From: Vibrio jasicida CAIM 1864 = LMG 25398
Lineage (GTDB): Bacteria > Pseudomonadota > Gammaproteobacteria > Enterobacterales > Vibrionaceae
Direction: 5' to 3'
NCBI RefSeq assembly: GCF_000400365.1
Contig: NZ_BAOG01000063.1
Location: 124,001-188,000 of the forward strand
DNA: 64,000 bases
The notes under the pieces are model-generated. The model was not told where the DNA came from and did not search any database. It saw only the letters and a list, made by a program, of their open reading frames with translations. Of this stretch, positions 45,966 to 54,319 are shown piece after piece. The translations under genes and the position numbers were made by a program. Each line of letters starts with the position of its first letter. Within the stretch, counting starts at the first letter, position 1.

Positions 45966-46184
45966 ATCTATTATCACGATTGGAAATTTAGCTATTTGAT
46001 ATAGTAGTTTTTCAATTAACTTTGCTATTTATTTCACATGAACAAAGGATAGGGCTCTATTTCTAAGTAAAATGAATATATTTCTAAATCATAATTAAAA
46101 ACATATTTTTTATTTTCTGTTTTTATTGACTAAGGTTTTTTTTATTTGATAATGGCTAAATATTAACTAGCAAGGCTTATTAAT

Positions 46185-46946
46185 GTGAAAGAAGTGTTAA
46201 CCATTAAGGGATTGTCACTGGGCATTAAAACGGAGTTAGTTAGGGATATTAGCTTTAGTCTAAAAGAGAAAGAGTTCTTAGCGGTTGTTGGTCCTAATGG
46301 GTGCGGAAAATCGACCTTTATTCGCACCATTATGGGAACGGTGAATATGTTCTCTGGTGAATTGAGTTTTCTTGGTAAACCACTTTCGAGTTATAACCAT
46401 AAAATGCGTTCAAGATATATTGCATTTATGGGGCAGAATAATACCGTCGACCCACAAATGAGAGTGCTTGATTATATTTCACTGGGGCGATTTCCTCATT
46501 TTCACTATTCCACACGCCAATACGACAACGAATGCATTACCCGCGTGATCGCCGAGCTTGGACTGGAAATGTTAAGAGAGCAAAAAGTTGGGCAGCTTTC
46601 TGGTGGAGAGTTTCAGCGCGTCAACTTAGCGCGAGTGTTGGTGCAAGAGCCCAAGTTGCTGCTTTTAGATGAGCCGACGAATCACTTAGACCCTAAAGCG
46701 AGAATAGAGCTCCTCAAAATCGTTAAGGATAAGCAGATTACAACGATTGCCGTGTTACATGATTTAAACCTTGCCGAATACTTTGCCGACCAAGTGATGA
46801 TCATTAATCGAGGCAAAATGCAGGTGTGCGATACGGTCGAAAACACGCTCAACGCTCACTGGATAAAAGATACTTTTGATTTGAATACCCTTCATTTCTT
46901 ACATCCTACAACAGGAAAAGCGATCCGTTTTTTTGAAATATATTAA
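46185..46946 (+). CDS. FecE-type ABC importer ATPase
   Basis: 253 residues starting at a GTG (an ATG two bases earlier is followed at once by a stop). Walker A GPNGCGKST (about 36-44), signature LSGGEFQRVNLARVL (about 139-153), Walker B LLLLDEPTNHLD and a switch His in LHDLN. It is of the iron-siderophore/B12/haem importer subfamily (FecCDE, BtuCD). The three genes follow each other closely: 10-base gap then an eight-base overlap. In a urease island the cargo may be nickel or a nickel chelate, as for the related Helicobacter NiuBDE system. Confidence 0.92.
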   Translation: MKEVLTIKGLSLGIKTELVRDISFSLKEKEFLAVVGPNGCGKSTFIRTIMGTVNMFSGELSFLGKPLSSYNHKMRSRYIAFMGQNNTVDPQMRVLDYISLGRFPHFHYSTRQYDNECITRVIAELGLEMLREQKVGQLSGGEFQRVNLARVLVQEPKLLLLDEPTNHLDPKARIELLKIVKDKQITTIAVLHDLNLAEYFADQVMIINRGKMQVCDTVENTLNAHWIKDTFDLNTLHFLHPTTGKAIRFFEIY

Positions 46947-46955
46947 GGAGTTACC

Positions 46956-47945
46956 GTGAAAAAAATATGCTTGATGCCGTTGTTTTTATCTGTCTCTGTT
47001 TACGCAAACACCAATGCACCGACGGAACCACATTACCCAGTCAGTGTTGAAAGCTGCGGGGACGTGTTGACGTTTGAACAAGCACCAAAACGCGCGGTAT
47101 TCCAAGACCTCAATATGACGGAAATGGCGTTCGCATTGGGGCTACAACCTAACATGGTGGCGGTAAATGGTATTACAGGTTGGTATCAAGTATCCGATCA
47201 GTTCAAGGCAGACTTAGGTGATATTCCCGAAATCTCTGGGCGTTACTTAACGCTAGAACCTTTACTAGAAAAGAATCCAGACTTCCTGTTTGCTGGTTGG
47301 AACTACGGTCTTAAATTTGGCTCAGATCTGACGCCACAAAACTTGGCGCACTTTGGAGTAAAGACGCTGGTACTCAGCGAAAGCTGCGCTCATATCACTA
47401 AGAAGAAGCAAGAAGCTTCCATGGAGTTGCTTTACGGCGATGTTCTTAAGCTAGGCAAAGTCTTCGATAAGAGTGATAAAGCACAGAGCTTAGTCGAGAG
47501 CTGGAAAAAAGACCTCAACGAAATAGAGGCAAAGGTAGCCGCTTATCCAACCAAGAAAGTGTTCCTCTACGATTCAGGCATTGATCAGCCCTTTACCAGT
47601 GGGCGCTTTGCCATGCCTCATGCGCTGATCAAAGCGGCTGGTGGCGTCAACGTGATGGGCAACGAAAACTTTAGTTGGGGCACCGCGCCATGGGAAAAAG
47701 TCGCCATTCATAATCCCGATATGATTATTTTGGTGGATTATGGCAGCTCAGATGATGCAGCGATCAACAGCTCGATAAAAGCTCTGAGTGATAACCCTCT
47801 AATGCGCCAAACGAATGCGGTGAAAAATGGTCAATTTTTGCGGTTGAAGTACAGTGAGCTGACGCCAGGTCCCAACAATGTGGTTGCTATCAAGAAGATT
47901 GCAGCCAAGCTCCATCCCGAGGCTGGTATCGTGATTAATGAGTAA
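46956..47945 (+). CDS. FecB/TroA-type periplasmic metal-chelate-binding protein
   Basis: 329 residues, GTG start with AAGGAG five bases upstream. Signal peptide (about 1-17, VYA-NT), no lipobox, so soluble periplasmic. The two-lobed TroA-like fold has RAVFQDLNMTEMAFALG in lobe one, and AGGVNVMGNENFSWGTAPWEKVAIHNPDMIIL in lobe two, each read in parts. Such proteins bind siderophores, cobalamin, haem or nickel. Two Cys (about 34 and 145) could form a disulphide. It is the middle gene of the importer. Confidence 0.9.
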   Translation: MKKICLMPLFLSVSVYANTNAPTEPHYPVSVESCGDVLTFEQAPKRAVFQDLNMTEMAFALGLQPNMVAVNGITGWYQVSDQFKADLGDIPEISGRYLTLEPLLEKNPDFLFAGWNYGLKFGSDLTPQNLAHFGVKTLVLSESCAHITKKKQEASMELLYGDVLKLGKVFDKSDKAQSLVESWKKDLNEIEAKVAAYPTKKVFLYDSGIDQPFTSGRFAMPHALIKAAGGVNVMGNENFSWGTAPWEKVAIHNPDMIILVDYGSSDDAAINSSIKALSDNPLMRQTNAVKNGQFLRLKYSELTPGPNNVVAIKKIAAKLHPEAGIVINE

Positions 47946-48942
47946 TTCGAATGTAAAGTTTTGGCTTGCTATCGTGACAAGCCTGATGTTGCTATCGGTC
48001 ATACTGTTCCTTTCGCTCTCTTACGGAACAATAAACATACCCTTTTCCTCGGTTTATCAGTTTTTTACCTTTGGCCACGCCTCGCTACCTGCAATGACCA
48101 ACGTTATTTTGAGTGAGATTAGAATTCCTAGATTTCTTCTCGCGATTTTAGTTGGTGCTGGGCTTGCTATGGTGGGGGCGCTATTGCAGACCGTGACTAA
48201 GAACGACTTGGCTGATCCATTCTTGTTCGGGTTATCTGCAGGTGCATCGGCTGGCGTTGTTGCGGTTATTAGCCATTTCGATTTGGCGTTAGGTCAATGG
48301 TCTTTACCGGTGGCAGCATTTGCTGGGGCAACCTTATCGGCGGCTTCGGTCATCCTAGTGTTCTTTCTGCAAAAGTCTCAAGGAGTTGAGCGCCTGATTT
48401 TATCTGGATTGGCGGTTTCGTTCCTGTTCAGTGCCATTACTGGATATTTGATTTATACCGGCGATCAACGTTCGGCGAGTAATATTCTCTTTTGGTCGAT
48501 GGGAGGCTTAGGGCTGGCAAAATGGGAAAATCTGCCGTTTGCCTCTGTTGGGGTTATTTTGCTCGCACTGTTTACCATGTTGCGCTGGCGTTCGCTTGAT
48601 GCCATGTTGGTGGATGAGGACACCAGTAACTCACTGGGTGTAAGCGTAAAATTCCTCCGCGTGACCGTGTTTATCTTATCGGCACTCTCTACAGCGATCT
48701 TTGTCTCTTTAAGCGGCGTGATTGGCTTTGTTGGACTCATCGTGCCGCATCTTGCGAAACCATTTTCCGGACCAAGTCATCGTTATCTATTGCCTTTATG
48801 TGCTTTTATTGGCGCGATGCTGCTCTCAGCCAGTGACTTAATGAGCCGAGTGCTGATCCCCGGTCAGGAGTTACCCATAGGTCTGATGACTTCAGCAATT
48901 GGATCTATGTTTATTCTGTTTTTCGTACTTAGAAAGAAATAA
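47938..48942 (+). CDS. FecCD-family ABC permease
   Basis: 334 residues with about nine to ten membrane helices. The family signature GFVGLIVPHLAKPFSGPSHR (about 260-279) is the coupling helix to the ATPase, and RIPRFLLAILVGAGLAMVGALLQ (about 62-84, in parts) is typical of FecC/FecD and BtuC. Only one permease is encoded, so it is presumably a homodimer as in BtuC. It overlaps the binding-protein gene by eight bases. A strong terminator follows, so this is the end of the operon. Confidence 0.93.
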   Translation: MSNSNVKFWLAIVTSLMLLSVILFLSLSYGTINIPFSSVYQFFTFGHASLPAMTNVILSEIRIPRFLLAILVGAGLAMVGALLQTVTKNDLADPFLFGLSAGASAGVVAVISHFDLALGQWSLPVAAFAGATLSAASVILVFFLQKSQGVERLILSGLAVSFLFSAITGYLIYTGDQRSASNILFWSMGGLGLAKWENLPFASVGVILLALFTMLRWRSLDAMLVDEDTSNSLGVSVKFLRVTVFILSALSTAIFVSLSGVIGFVGLIVPHLAKPFSGPSHRYLLPLCAFIGAMLLSASDLMSRVLIPGQELPIGLMTSAIGSMFILFFVLRKK

Positions 48943-48985
48943 GGCGAGATAGAATCCCAAGGTCATGGAGATAACTCTGCTATAT

Positions 48986-49026
48986 AAGTCGGCCTCACCG
49001 TTTAAAGTGGTGAGGCCGACTTTTTT
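48986..49026 (+). terminator. strong intrinsic terminator of the importer operon
   Basis: AAGTCGGCCTCACC / GGTGAGGCCGACTT, 14 pairs, with a nine-base loop and six T residues. Confidence 0.95.
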
Positions 49027-49063
49027 GGTTAAGGGCGTGAGAAAGCTTATTCCTCGTTATCGA

Positions 49064-49291
49064 TTATTTGTTGCTTAGGATGATTCTTTCCGCATCGCCT
49101 ACCGCTCTGGTTAAGCTTTGGTTGCTGGACAGTTGACCGGAACTTACTGGACCAAGAACATGGGTATATAGTGCTAACTGCTTCTCGAATGGCAGTTTTA
49201 GAGTGTTGTAAAGCTCCTGCCTAATTTGAACATGAGACTCTTGTGGGGCTGAAGATAAGCGTAGTAGGGTTTCATGAATAACAGTTTTCAT
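49064..49291 (-). CDS. small helical protein, unknown
   Basis: 75 residues, helical, no membrane segment or Cys. A ribosome-binding-like AAGGACA lies 11 bases before the ATG. No family is recognised. It is transcribed toward the importer terminator, so it is convergent with that operon. A single free-standing gene of the accessory region. Confidence 0.55.
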   Translation of the reverse strand: MKTVIHETLLRLSSAPQESHVQIRQELYNTLKLPFEKQLALYTHVLGPVSSGQLSSNQSLTRAVGDAERIILSNK

Positions 49292-49341
49292 CTGTTGTTT
49301 GTCCTTTTGTTTTCTACGTTGTTAGGGCTTAAATAAAGTAG

Positions 49342-49371
49342 CACCACCGAGCATGTGCATACTCGGTGGTG
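49342..49371 (-). terminator. candidate terminator of the 49465-50038 unit
   Basis: CACCACCGAG / CTCGGTGGTG, ten pairs and a ten-base loop. On the minus strand the following sequence CTACTTTATTT is T-rich but interrupted. Confidence 0.6.
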
Positions 49372-49464
49372 GTCGTGTGCATCTATATTGGTTTGGGCGA
49401 GATTGCTCGCTTTATCCAAGTTTTAGTGAGTGCTTCAAAGTGAAAGCACTTCTTTTGTTATTTT

Positions 49465-49704
49465 CTAGCTCAAGAGCTTATTAATTCGGTTGATCACCGT
49501 TAGGTTCTGGTGCTGTCTGTCTTTTCTAATTTCGTTAACTAAGGTTTTCCTTAGCCTCGCTTTAGTGACTTCTAATGGAGGGACGTTCAGTGACCCCTTC
49601 ACTCTGCATGAGATAGTGTCGGGGCAATATATCTCACCTTTGGCTGTATTTCTTAGTAGCCAACGAAAGCAATTTGGACATAACTTATCTGTTTTCTCGA
49701 ACAT
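49465..49704 (-). CDS. small zinc-ribbon-like protein
   Basis: 79 residues. CPNC at about 9-12 and YCPDTISC at about 26-33 make a four-Cys arrangement like a zinc ribbon. The basic helical C-terminal half (KARLRKTLVNEIRKDR) could bind nucleic acid. No family is recognised. It lies 22 bases after the next upstream minus-strand gene, so the two are probably co-transcribed. Confidence 0.6.
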   Translation of the reverse strand: MFEKTDKLCPNCFRWLLRNTAKGEIYCPDTISCRVKGSLNVPPLEVTKARLRKTLVNEIRKDRQHQNLTVINRINKLLS

Positions 49705-49726
49705 ATTTTTTTTGGCTTACTATCCG

Positions 49727-50038
49727 TTAAATAGATAAAAAATTAACACCATTCGAATATAAGCGGATGTTATACCCATCACTGGCGATAGACTTAAACT
49801 GACAAATAAAAACGTTATCGAAATTAAACTTGTATTTATTTGAATTTTCACAGTTGTAGAAGAGTAAGCTTGAGTCTAATTCGACAAAGACGTTGTCTTC
49901 TGAATCGCAAGAAAAGGAGGTGACATCATCAATAGAATTGAGAAAACTTAATATCTTGTTCCAGTATGTGGCATTGAAGGGCTTTAACCTAATCTCAAAG
50001 TCCTCAATCGATGAATAGTCAATCCTTTCTAAGTTCAT
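49727..50038 (-). CDS. uncharacterised 103-residue protein
   Basis: Acidic, beta-rich, no signal peptide, no known motif. GAGGT lies six bases before the ATG. Directly upstream of that ribosome site is a terminator-like hairpin with seven T, so its expression may depend on read-through. It forms a likely operon with the zinc-ribbon gene. Confidence 0.6.
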   Translation of the reverse strand: MNLERIDYSSIEDFEIRLKPFNATYWNKILSFLNSIDDVTSFSCDSEDNVFVELDSSLLFYNCENSNKYKFNFDNVFICQFKSIASDGYNIRLYSNGVNFLSI

Positions 50039-50048
50039 TTTCTACCTC

Positions 50049-50080
50049 AAAAAAAGCCCTAACCAAAATTGGATAGGGCT
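50049..50080 (-). terminator. terminator or attenuator directly before the 103-residue gene
   Basis: On the minus strand AGCCCTA / TAGGGCT with a 12-base loop followed by TTTTTTT, ending eight bases before the GAGGT ribosome site. Upstream, in the same direction, are about 350 bases with no real gene apart from a possible 14-codon reading frame. Confidence 0.65.
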
Positions 50081-50457
50081 AAGTTGTGCAAGAGCGGAAT
50101 AAAGTTATTTGTGAGTAGGTTACTCAATTCATATGAGCGAGTGGACTCTATCAAATAGGAGTTTATATCGACAAGTGGGTGTGAAATATTTCTTATTATT
50201 TCAAAACATTATGACTTAATTGTTTAATTTATAAAATCAAATGCAAGCCTTTTTCTGTTCTTCTTGGTTTCATTTTATTAATGATATTAGAGATGAAATT
50301 TTGAGTAGGAAAAGCTGCATCAAGGCAATGGGAAACTTGAAATGTAAAGCGTGTAAAAATTAAACATAATGCGCGCATGTTGTAATGAATTGCGTCTAAA
50401 TAATCAGCATAATCTTATAGTTTTACTTACGATGTGATTGTTTGTGAAAGGAGAGGT
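50081..50457. other. AT-rich gene-free stretch
   Basis: About 380 bases between the minus-strand unit and the small plus-strand gene. On the minus strand a 14-codon frame starting MKPRRTEKGLHLIL is present near 50230-50270 and could be a leader peptide. No other gene or clear promoter is seen. Confidence 0.45.
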
Positions 50458-50640
50458 ATGAAAATATTTAGAGGCATATTAATTGATTTAGTCATCCTTG
50501 TTGGGGTCCTATCCGGAATGATTACTTTCTCTTTAAATAAAATCGATATATTAGGAACGATTCTGATTATCACCGCTTCTTTGTTGATCTTAGCTCTATT
50601 TATCTATGGTTTAAAAGATGGATATAACAGAAGCGGTTAA
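50458..50640 (+). CDS. small two-helix membrane protein
   Basis: 60 residues from the ATG at 50458, which has a strong AGGAGAGG just before it; an upstream GTG is less likely. Two hydrophobic segments (about 7-24 and 31-52) leave a short basic tail. No family is recognised. It is before the RidA-type gene by 116 bases but may be separately expressed. Confidence 0.65.
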   Translation: MKIFRGILIDLVILVGVLSGMITFSLNKIDILGTILIITASLLILALFIYGLKDGYNRSG

Positions 50641-50756
50641 CTCTATTATTATTCTATATTAAATTGCAATGAAATATAGCTGATAGCTCTCCTTTCTAGC
50701 CTCAATGATGTTCACGTAAGTTAAATACTTTTATCATTAATTAAAGGTAACATTAA

Positions 50757-52022
50757 ATGACTGGCACCATTATTAAATGCTCTAGAAACACAGAAACTGC
50801 ACCACTTAACAGCCATTCAACGCAAAGTGTTGCGTTTTCTCACTACAACAATATCTCCGCTCAACTTCCGATTGATCCTCAAACCAACCAGCTTGTTGAC
50901 GGTGGTATTCAGGAGCAAGCCAAACAATGTCTTTTGAACATTAAAAGAATTGTAGAGAGCATTGATCATGTAATGGATGATGTCGTTAAGATAAATGTCT
51001 ACTTGACCAACATTCATGACGTTGAAGAAGTAAACAAGGTGTATGCGACTTTCTTTACTAACCTTCTACCAACACGCACAGTGCTGGTGATTGAGGCGGT
51101 GCCTTTTGAAGGAGCGTTACTACAAATGGATGCGCTTATTTCTAATGGAGAGGGGACAACACCCCAAAAGCCATGTGACTTGATCAAGGTGTCGCGTGAT
51201 ACTGATCTAGCACCGACCAATCCGATTTCTACACAAACGGTCGCATTCTCGCACTACAACAACACCTCCGCACAGTTGCCGGTAGATGCAGCGACAGGAG
51301 ACTTGGTCGAAGGTGACGTAAAAGAACAAACTCATCAATGTCTGCAAAACATCAAGAACATTCTAGAGAGCATTGATGTTCCGCTAGATGACATCGTAAA
51401 AACGACCGTTTACCTGCAAGATCTAGCAGATATTGAATCAGTGAACGAAGTGTACCGTACTTTCTTCCCAGATTCGGCGATCGCAAGAGCCGTGGCTTAC
51501 ATGCCTGCTCGCTCGGTTATTCAAGCTTCAGCGCTGCCAATGGGCGCTGCAGTACAAATTGATGCCGTGATTTCTCATGGTGATGGCACGCCGCCTCAAG
51601 AAGTTGAAGATCGCCATGGCATTGTGATTAAGGCAAACAACACGCTGAATGCACCTCTTGATGCGCTTGCAACGCAAACTGTGGCGTTTTCTCACTATAA
51701 CCACATTTCTGCGCAACTACCGATGGATGCTCTGAGTTATGAACTGGTTCAAGGTGGGGCTAAAGAGCAAGCTGAGCAATGTTTGAAAAACATTAAAGCG
51801 ATCGTTGAGAGCATCGGTCACGTGATGAATGACGCGGTTAAGGTCAATATTCAAGTGACTGACATCGCTGATATTGATGCAATCAACGAGGTGTACGCCA
51901 CTTTCTTTGATGGCGATTTGCCAGCAAGAACCGTGATTGCTGTGTCTAACATCGCGCTAGGTGCCAAAGTTCAAATGGATTGTGTGCTTTCTAATGCGGA
52001 AGGCACAAAACCACAAGTGTAA
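50757..52022 (+). CDS. triple RidA-domain fusion protein
   Basis: 421 residues made of three YjgF/RidA domains: about 1-137, 138-282 and 283-421. Each has a 'TQxVAFSHYNxxSAQLPxD' opening strand and helix, an 'EQxxQCLxNIKxIxESI' helix and a closing '(P)xR(T/S)V' strand, with the substrate-binding Arg at about 107, 252 and 391. The usual Glu near the end is Asp (QMDALI, QIDAVI, QMDCVL). Normal RidA is a single domain that trimerises and hydrolyses reactive enamines/imines. Here one chain could be a pseudo-trimer. The middle domain has a short insertion (AVAYMPARS) that the others lack. ATG at 50757 follows AAAGGTAA. Confidence 0.93.
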   Translation: MTGTIIKCSRNTETAPLNSHSTQSVAFSHYNNISAQLPIDPQTNQLVDGGIQEQAKQCLLNIKRIVESIDHVMDDVVKINVYLTNIHDVEEVNKVYATFFTNLLPTRTVLVIEAVPFEGALLQMDALISNGEGTTPQKPCDLIKVSRDTDLAPTNPISTQTVAFSHYNNTSAQLPVDAATGDLVEGDVKEQTHQCLQNIKNILESIDVPLDDIVKTTVYLQDLADIESVNEVYRTFFPDSAIARAVAYMPARSVIQASALPMGAAVQIDAVISHGDGTPPQEVEDRHGIVIKANNTLNAPLDALATQTVAFSHYNHISAQLPMDALSYELVQGGAKEQAEQCLKNIKAIVESIGHVMNDAVKVNIQVTDIADIDAINEVYATFFDGDLPARTVIAVSNIALGAKVQMDCVLSNAEGTKPQV

Positions 52023-52032
52023 TCAAACACAA

Positions 52033-52061
52033 AGCCATCACTCTGGTAAGGAGTGATGGCT
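52033..52061. terminator. hairpin between the RidA-fusion and rnk genes
   Basis: AGCCATCACTC / GAGTGATGGCT, 11 pairs and a seven-base loop between convergent genes. T runs are short on both strands, so termination is only probable. Confidence 0.65.
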
Positions 52062-52090
52062 AATGATTGAAATTACTCGTTGGATTATTT

Positions 52091-52483
52091 CTACTCTATA
52101 TTTCTTTCTGGTTGAAAAACAACATCCAAGATCTCGATGGTTTTCTTGTTGCCGTTTGGCAGTATCCAATCGATGCGTTGACCGACAGATAGCCCAATAA
52201 GCGCCATGCCAATCGGAGCGAGTATGGAGATGTGAGAGTTATCTTTCACTTGGTTTGGGTAAACGAGCACTTTCTGAATGTGTTCTTCCTCACCAAGGAA
52301 TTTAAACGTCACTTTAGAGTTCATCGTGACAATATCGCTACTAATCTCATGTGGCTCGACAATCAAAGCACGGTCAATTTCTTCTTCTAATTTAAGCAGC
52401 TCGTCGGTGAAATTCGGAATGTTATCAAGTAATCGACAGATATTGTTGTAGTCATCAGATGTAACGGTGATCGAATTAGACAT
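52091..52483 (-). CDS. rnk: Rnk-like nucleoside diphosphate kinase regulator
   Basis: 130 residues: a short N-terminal coiled coil and a C-terminal GreA/GreB-like domain with ILAPIGMALIGLSVGQRIDWILPNG (in parts, about 89-113). Rnk resembles GreA but its coiled coil is too short to act in the RNA polymerase channel in the same way. It lies between the RidA-fusion and AraC regulator 4, on the minus strand. No link to urease is known to me. Confidence 0.82.
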   Translation of the reverse strand: MSNSITVTSDDYNNICRLLDNIPNFTDELLKLEEEIDRALIVEPHEISSDIVTMNSKVTFKFLGEEEHIQKVLVYPNQVKDNSHISILAPIGMALIGLSVGQRIDWILPNGNKKTIEILDVVFQPERNIE

Positions 52484-52697
52484 AATATTTCCTTAAATCT
52501 AATTTTTATGACCCAGCCTTTGAGATGGCTTGGGTATATCGTGAAGTTTTCTAGTGCATAAAGCGAAACACCATACTCCTGAAGGACGAGAGAAAACGTT
52601 ACCTGGACGCAATGATTGGTGATTTAAATGAAAAGCAAAATAGAGTGAGCAGAAAGCGCAAGGCTTTACGCTCGATCCGTCATCCACTAGAGCGTTG

Positions 52698-53543
52698 TTA
52701 GCTCACATCGTCACTTCTTGTGGAGACAAGTGACGCATCACTGGTCTTCTTAGACTGAGCTCGGAACTGTGATGGCGTTAAGTGATATTTTCTCTTGAAG
52801 GCATCACAAAAATAAGCGGCGCTACCAAATCCACAGCGGTTGCTGATCTGTGAAACGTTGTAGGAAGTGAACGTTAGCATGTTCAATGCAAGCCCCATTC
52901 TTACATCTACCAATAGCTGGCTAAACGACAGATTCTCTTTCTGCAAATGCCTTCTTAATGTTGAGGTAGAGGTAAACAGCTGCTTGGCGACATCTTGAAT
53001 TTGCCACTTTCTTTGTGGTTCCTTTGTGATCATTCGTGCGATGACTTCACGTTTGCTTTCTTCGTAATTGAACTGAAAGACATTGAAAACATCGATACCA
53101 GATTCGCAAAGAGAGAGCAGTATGAAATATAGCGTTTGTTCTAAAAGCATGATTTTCAAAGCATCTCTACTTAATGAGTCATACACTTCTTTGAGTAGTT
53201 GAAAGTTATTGTCCACATCCACTGGTGTTGGGAGTTGATGAGCTACGGTATTTTTGATGAACCTACGCTTTTGAGGAAGTTGAAGTAGCAAGCCTTCTAA
53301 CATGTCATCGGTCACGATTAACAATTGAATCTGTAATGGTGAGAACGACGATTTCTGAGTCAAATTACACGACAAACAGGTAAATTGAGGGATGATTAAG
53401 GTTGACGGGCCATCGATGGTGATTTGTTGTTCATTGATGTAAACGGTGCCTTTTGCGAAGGCGATGTTGACAATGTAGTGATACTCTACGTAAAACTCCT
53501 CAAGCTTCACTGGTTTGAACATTTCAATATATCTATATTCCAC
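52698..53543 (-). CDS. AraC-family regulator 4
   Basis: 281 residues with a GTG start whose position matches regulator 3 (MEYR/MKYR). Sensor half (about 1-165) with LEEFYVEYHYIVNI and TLIIPQFTCLSCNL; the C-terminal double helix-turn-helix has IQDVAKQLFTSTSTLRRHL and ISNRCGFGSAAYFCDAFKRKYHLTP (in parts). Closest to regulator 3; both sit to the right of the urease operon on the minus strand. It ends with an unpaired Ser/Asp-rich tail. The long gene-free stretch upstream, before the orphan ureG, may hold its divergent targets. Confidence 0.92.
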   Translation of the reverse strand: MEYRYIEMFKPVKLEEFYVEYHYIVNIAFAKGTVYINEQQITIDGPSTLIIPQFTCLSCNLTQKSSFSPLQIQLLIVTDDMLEGLLLQLPQKRRFIKNTVAHQLPTPVDVDNNFQLLKEVYDSLSRDALKIMLLEQTLYFILLSLCESGIDVFNVFQFNYEESKREVIARMITKEPQRKWQIQDVAKQLFTSTSTLRRHLQKENLSFSQLLVDVRMGLALNMLTFTSYNVSQISNRCGFGSAAYFCDAFKRKYHLTPSQFRAQSKKTSDASLVSTRSDDVS

Positions 53544-54319
53544 TATTGCTTATCTCATAATTGGGCTTACTACAGGCAGTAAGTTGGGCTAAAAGAAAAG
53601 CATCCATGCGACAGTACAACGCACAGTATAACGCTACTCCTTTGTTCTTTTCATAAATTCATCAAAGAAAGTGTCTTATCTCAGTAATTTGAGCTCAAAT
53701 CTAAATAGGCGCTATTGATTTTTTATTTAACTTATTGAAAGTAATGAATAATGTTTTTGTTTTTATCAATCATGAAAATTAAGATTACGAGTCAGATAGC
53801 TGAATTGAGGATCAATAGCACACCTAGTAATAGTGTTCTTTATGCAGAGATGGTGCTTGAAGTATTTTGAACATCTTAGGATGTAGATATGAAGTCACAA
53901 TGTTCAGATAATTTAGCCTGAATTCTAATTCTAAATTTTATGGGCTGATATCGGAATGGAATGGTGAGGCTTTTATTGTATATTGTGCTTCGAGAGTGGT
54001 TAGGAGACATAACCTACCAGTCGAATCATGTAGACATTGTTGATGATAAAAATTGCAAACCTTCGTTATCAATATTTACGGGTTAGTTAGTCAAAAACTT
54101 CGCCAATGAGTTTGCCTAATCACTCTCAAACCATTCACAACTCAGTGCCTTATTTAATACTCCAATACTCACTAAAAAAACATCATCTGTTCCTTGATGA
54201 CTGCCATTCAAAATCATCCTCTTAATTGGTGACTTTCAATAACGTTCGGCTTTTTCATTATTAGCCATTAAATAATTACACATCGAATTTTAACTCCATC
54301 CATAATTTGGACAACTCTT
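53544..54319. other. 776-base AT-rich region without a gene
   Basis: No ORF, terminator-like hairpin or repeat family was recognised. It lies between divergently transcribed AraC regulator 4 and the orphan ureG. It is long enough for several promoters or regulator sites, but I can support none in particular. Confidence 0.5.

Noticed and set aside
52499-52687. 62-residue minus-strand frame between rnk and AraC regulator 4
   Set aside because: No ribosome site and no recognisable features; treated as intergenic.
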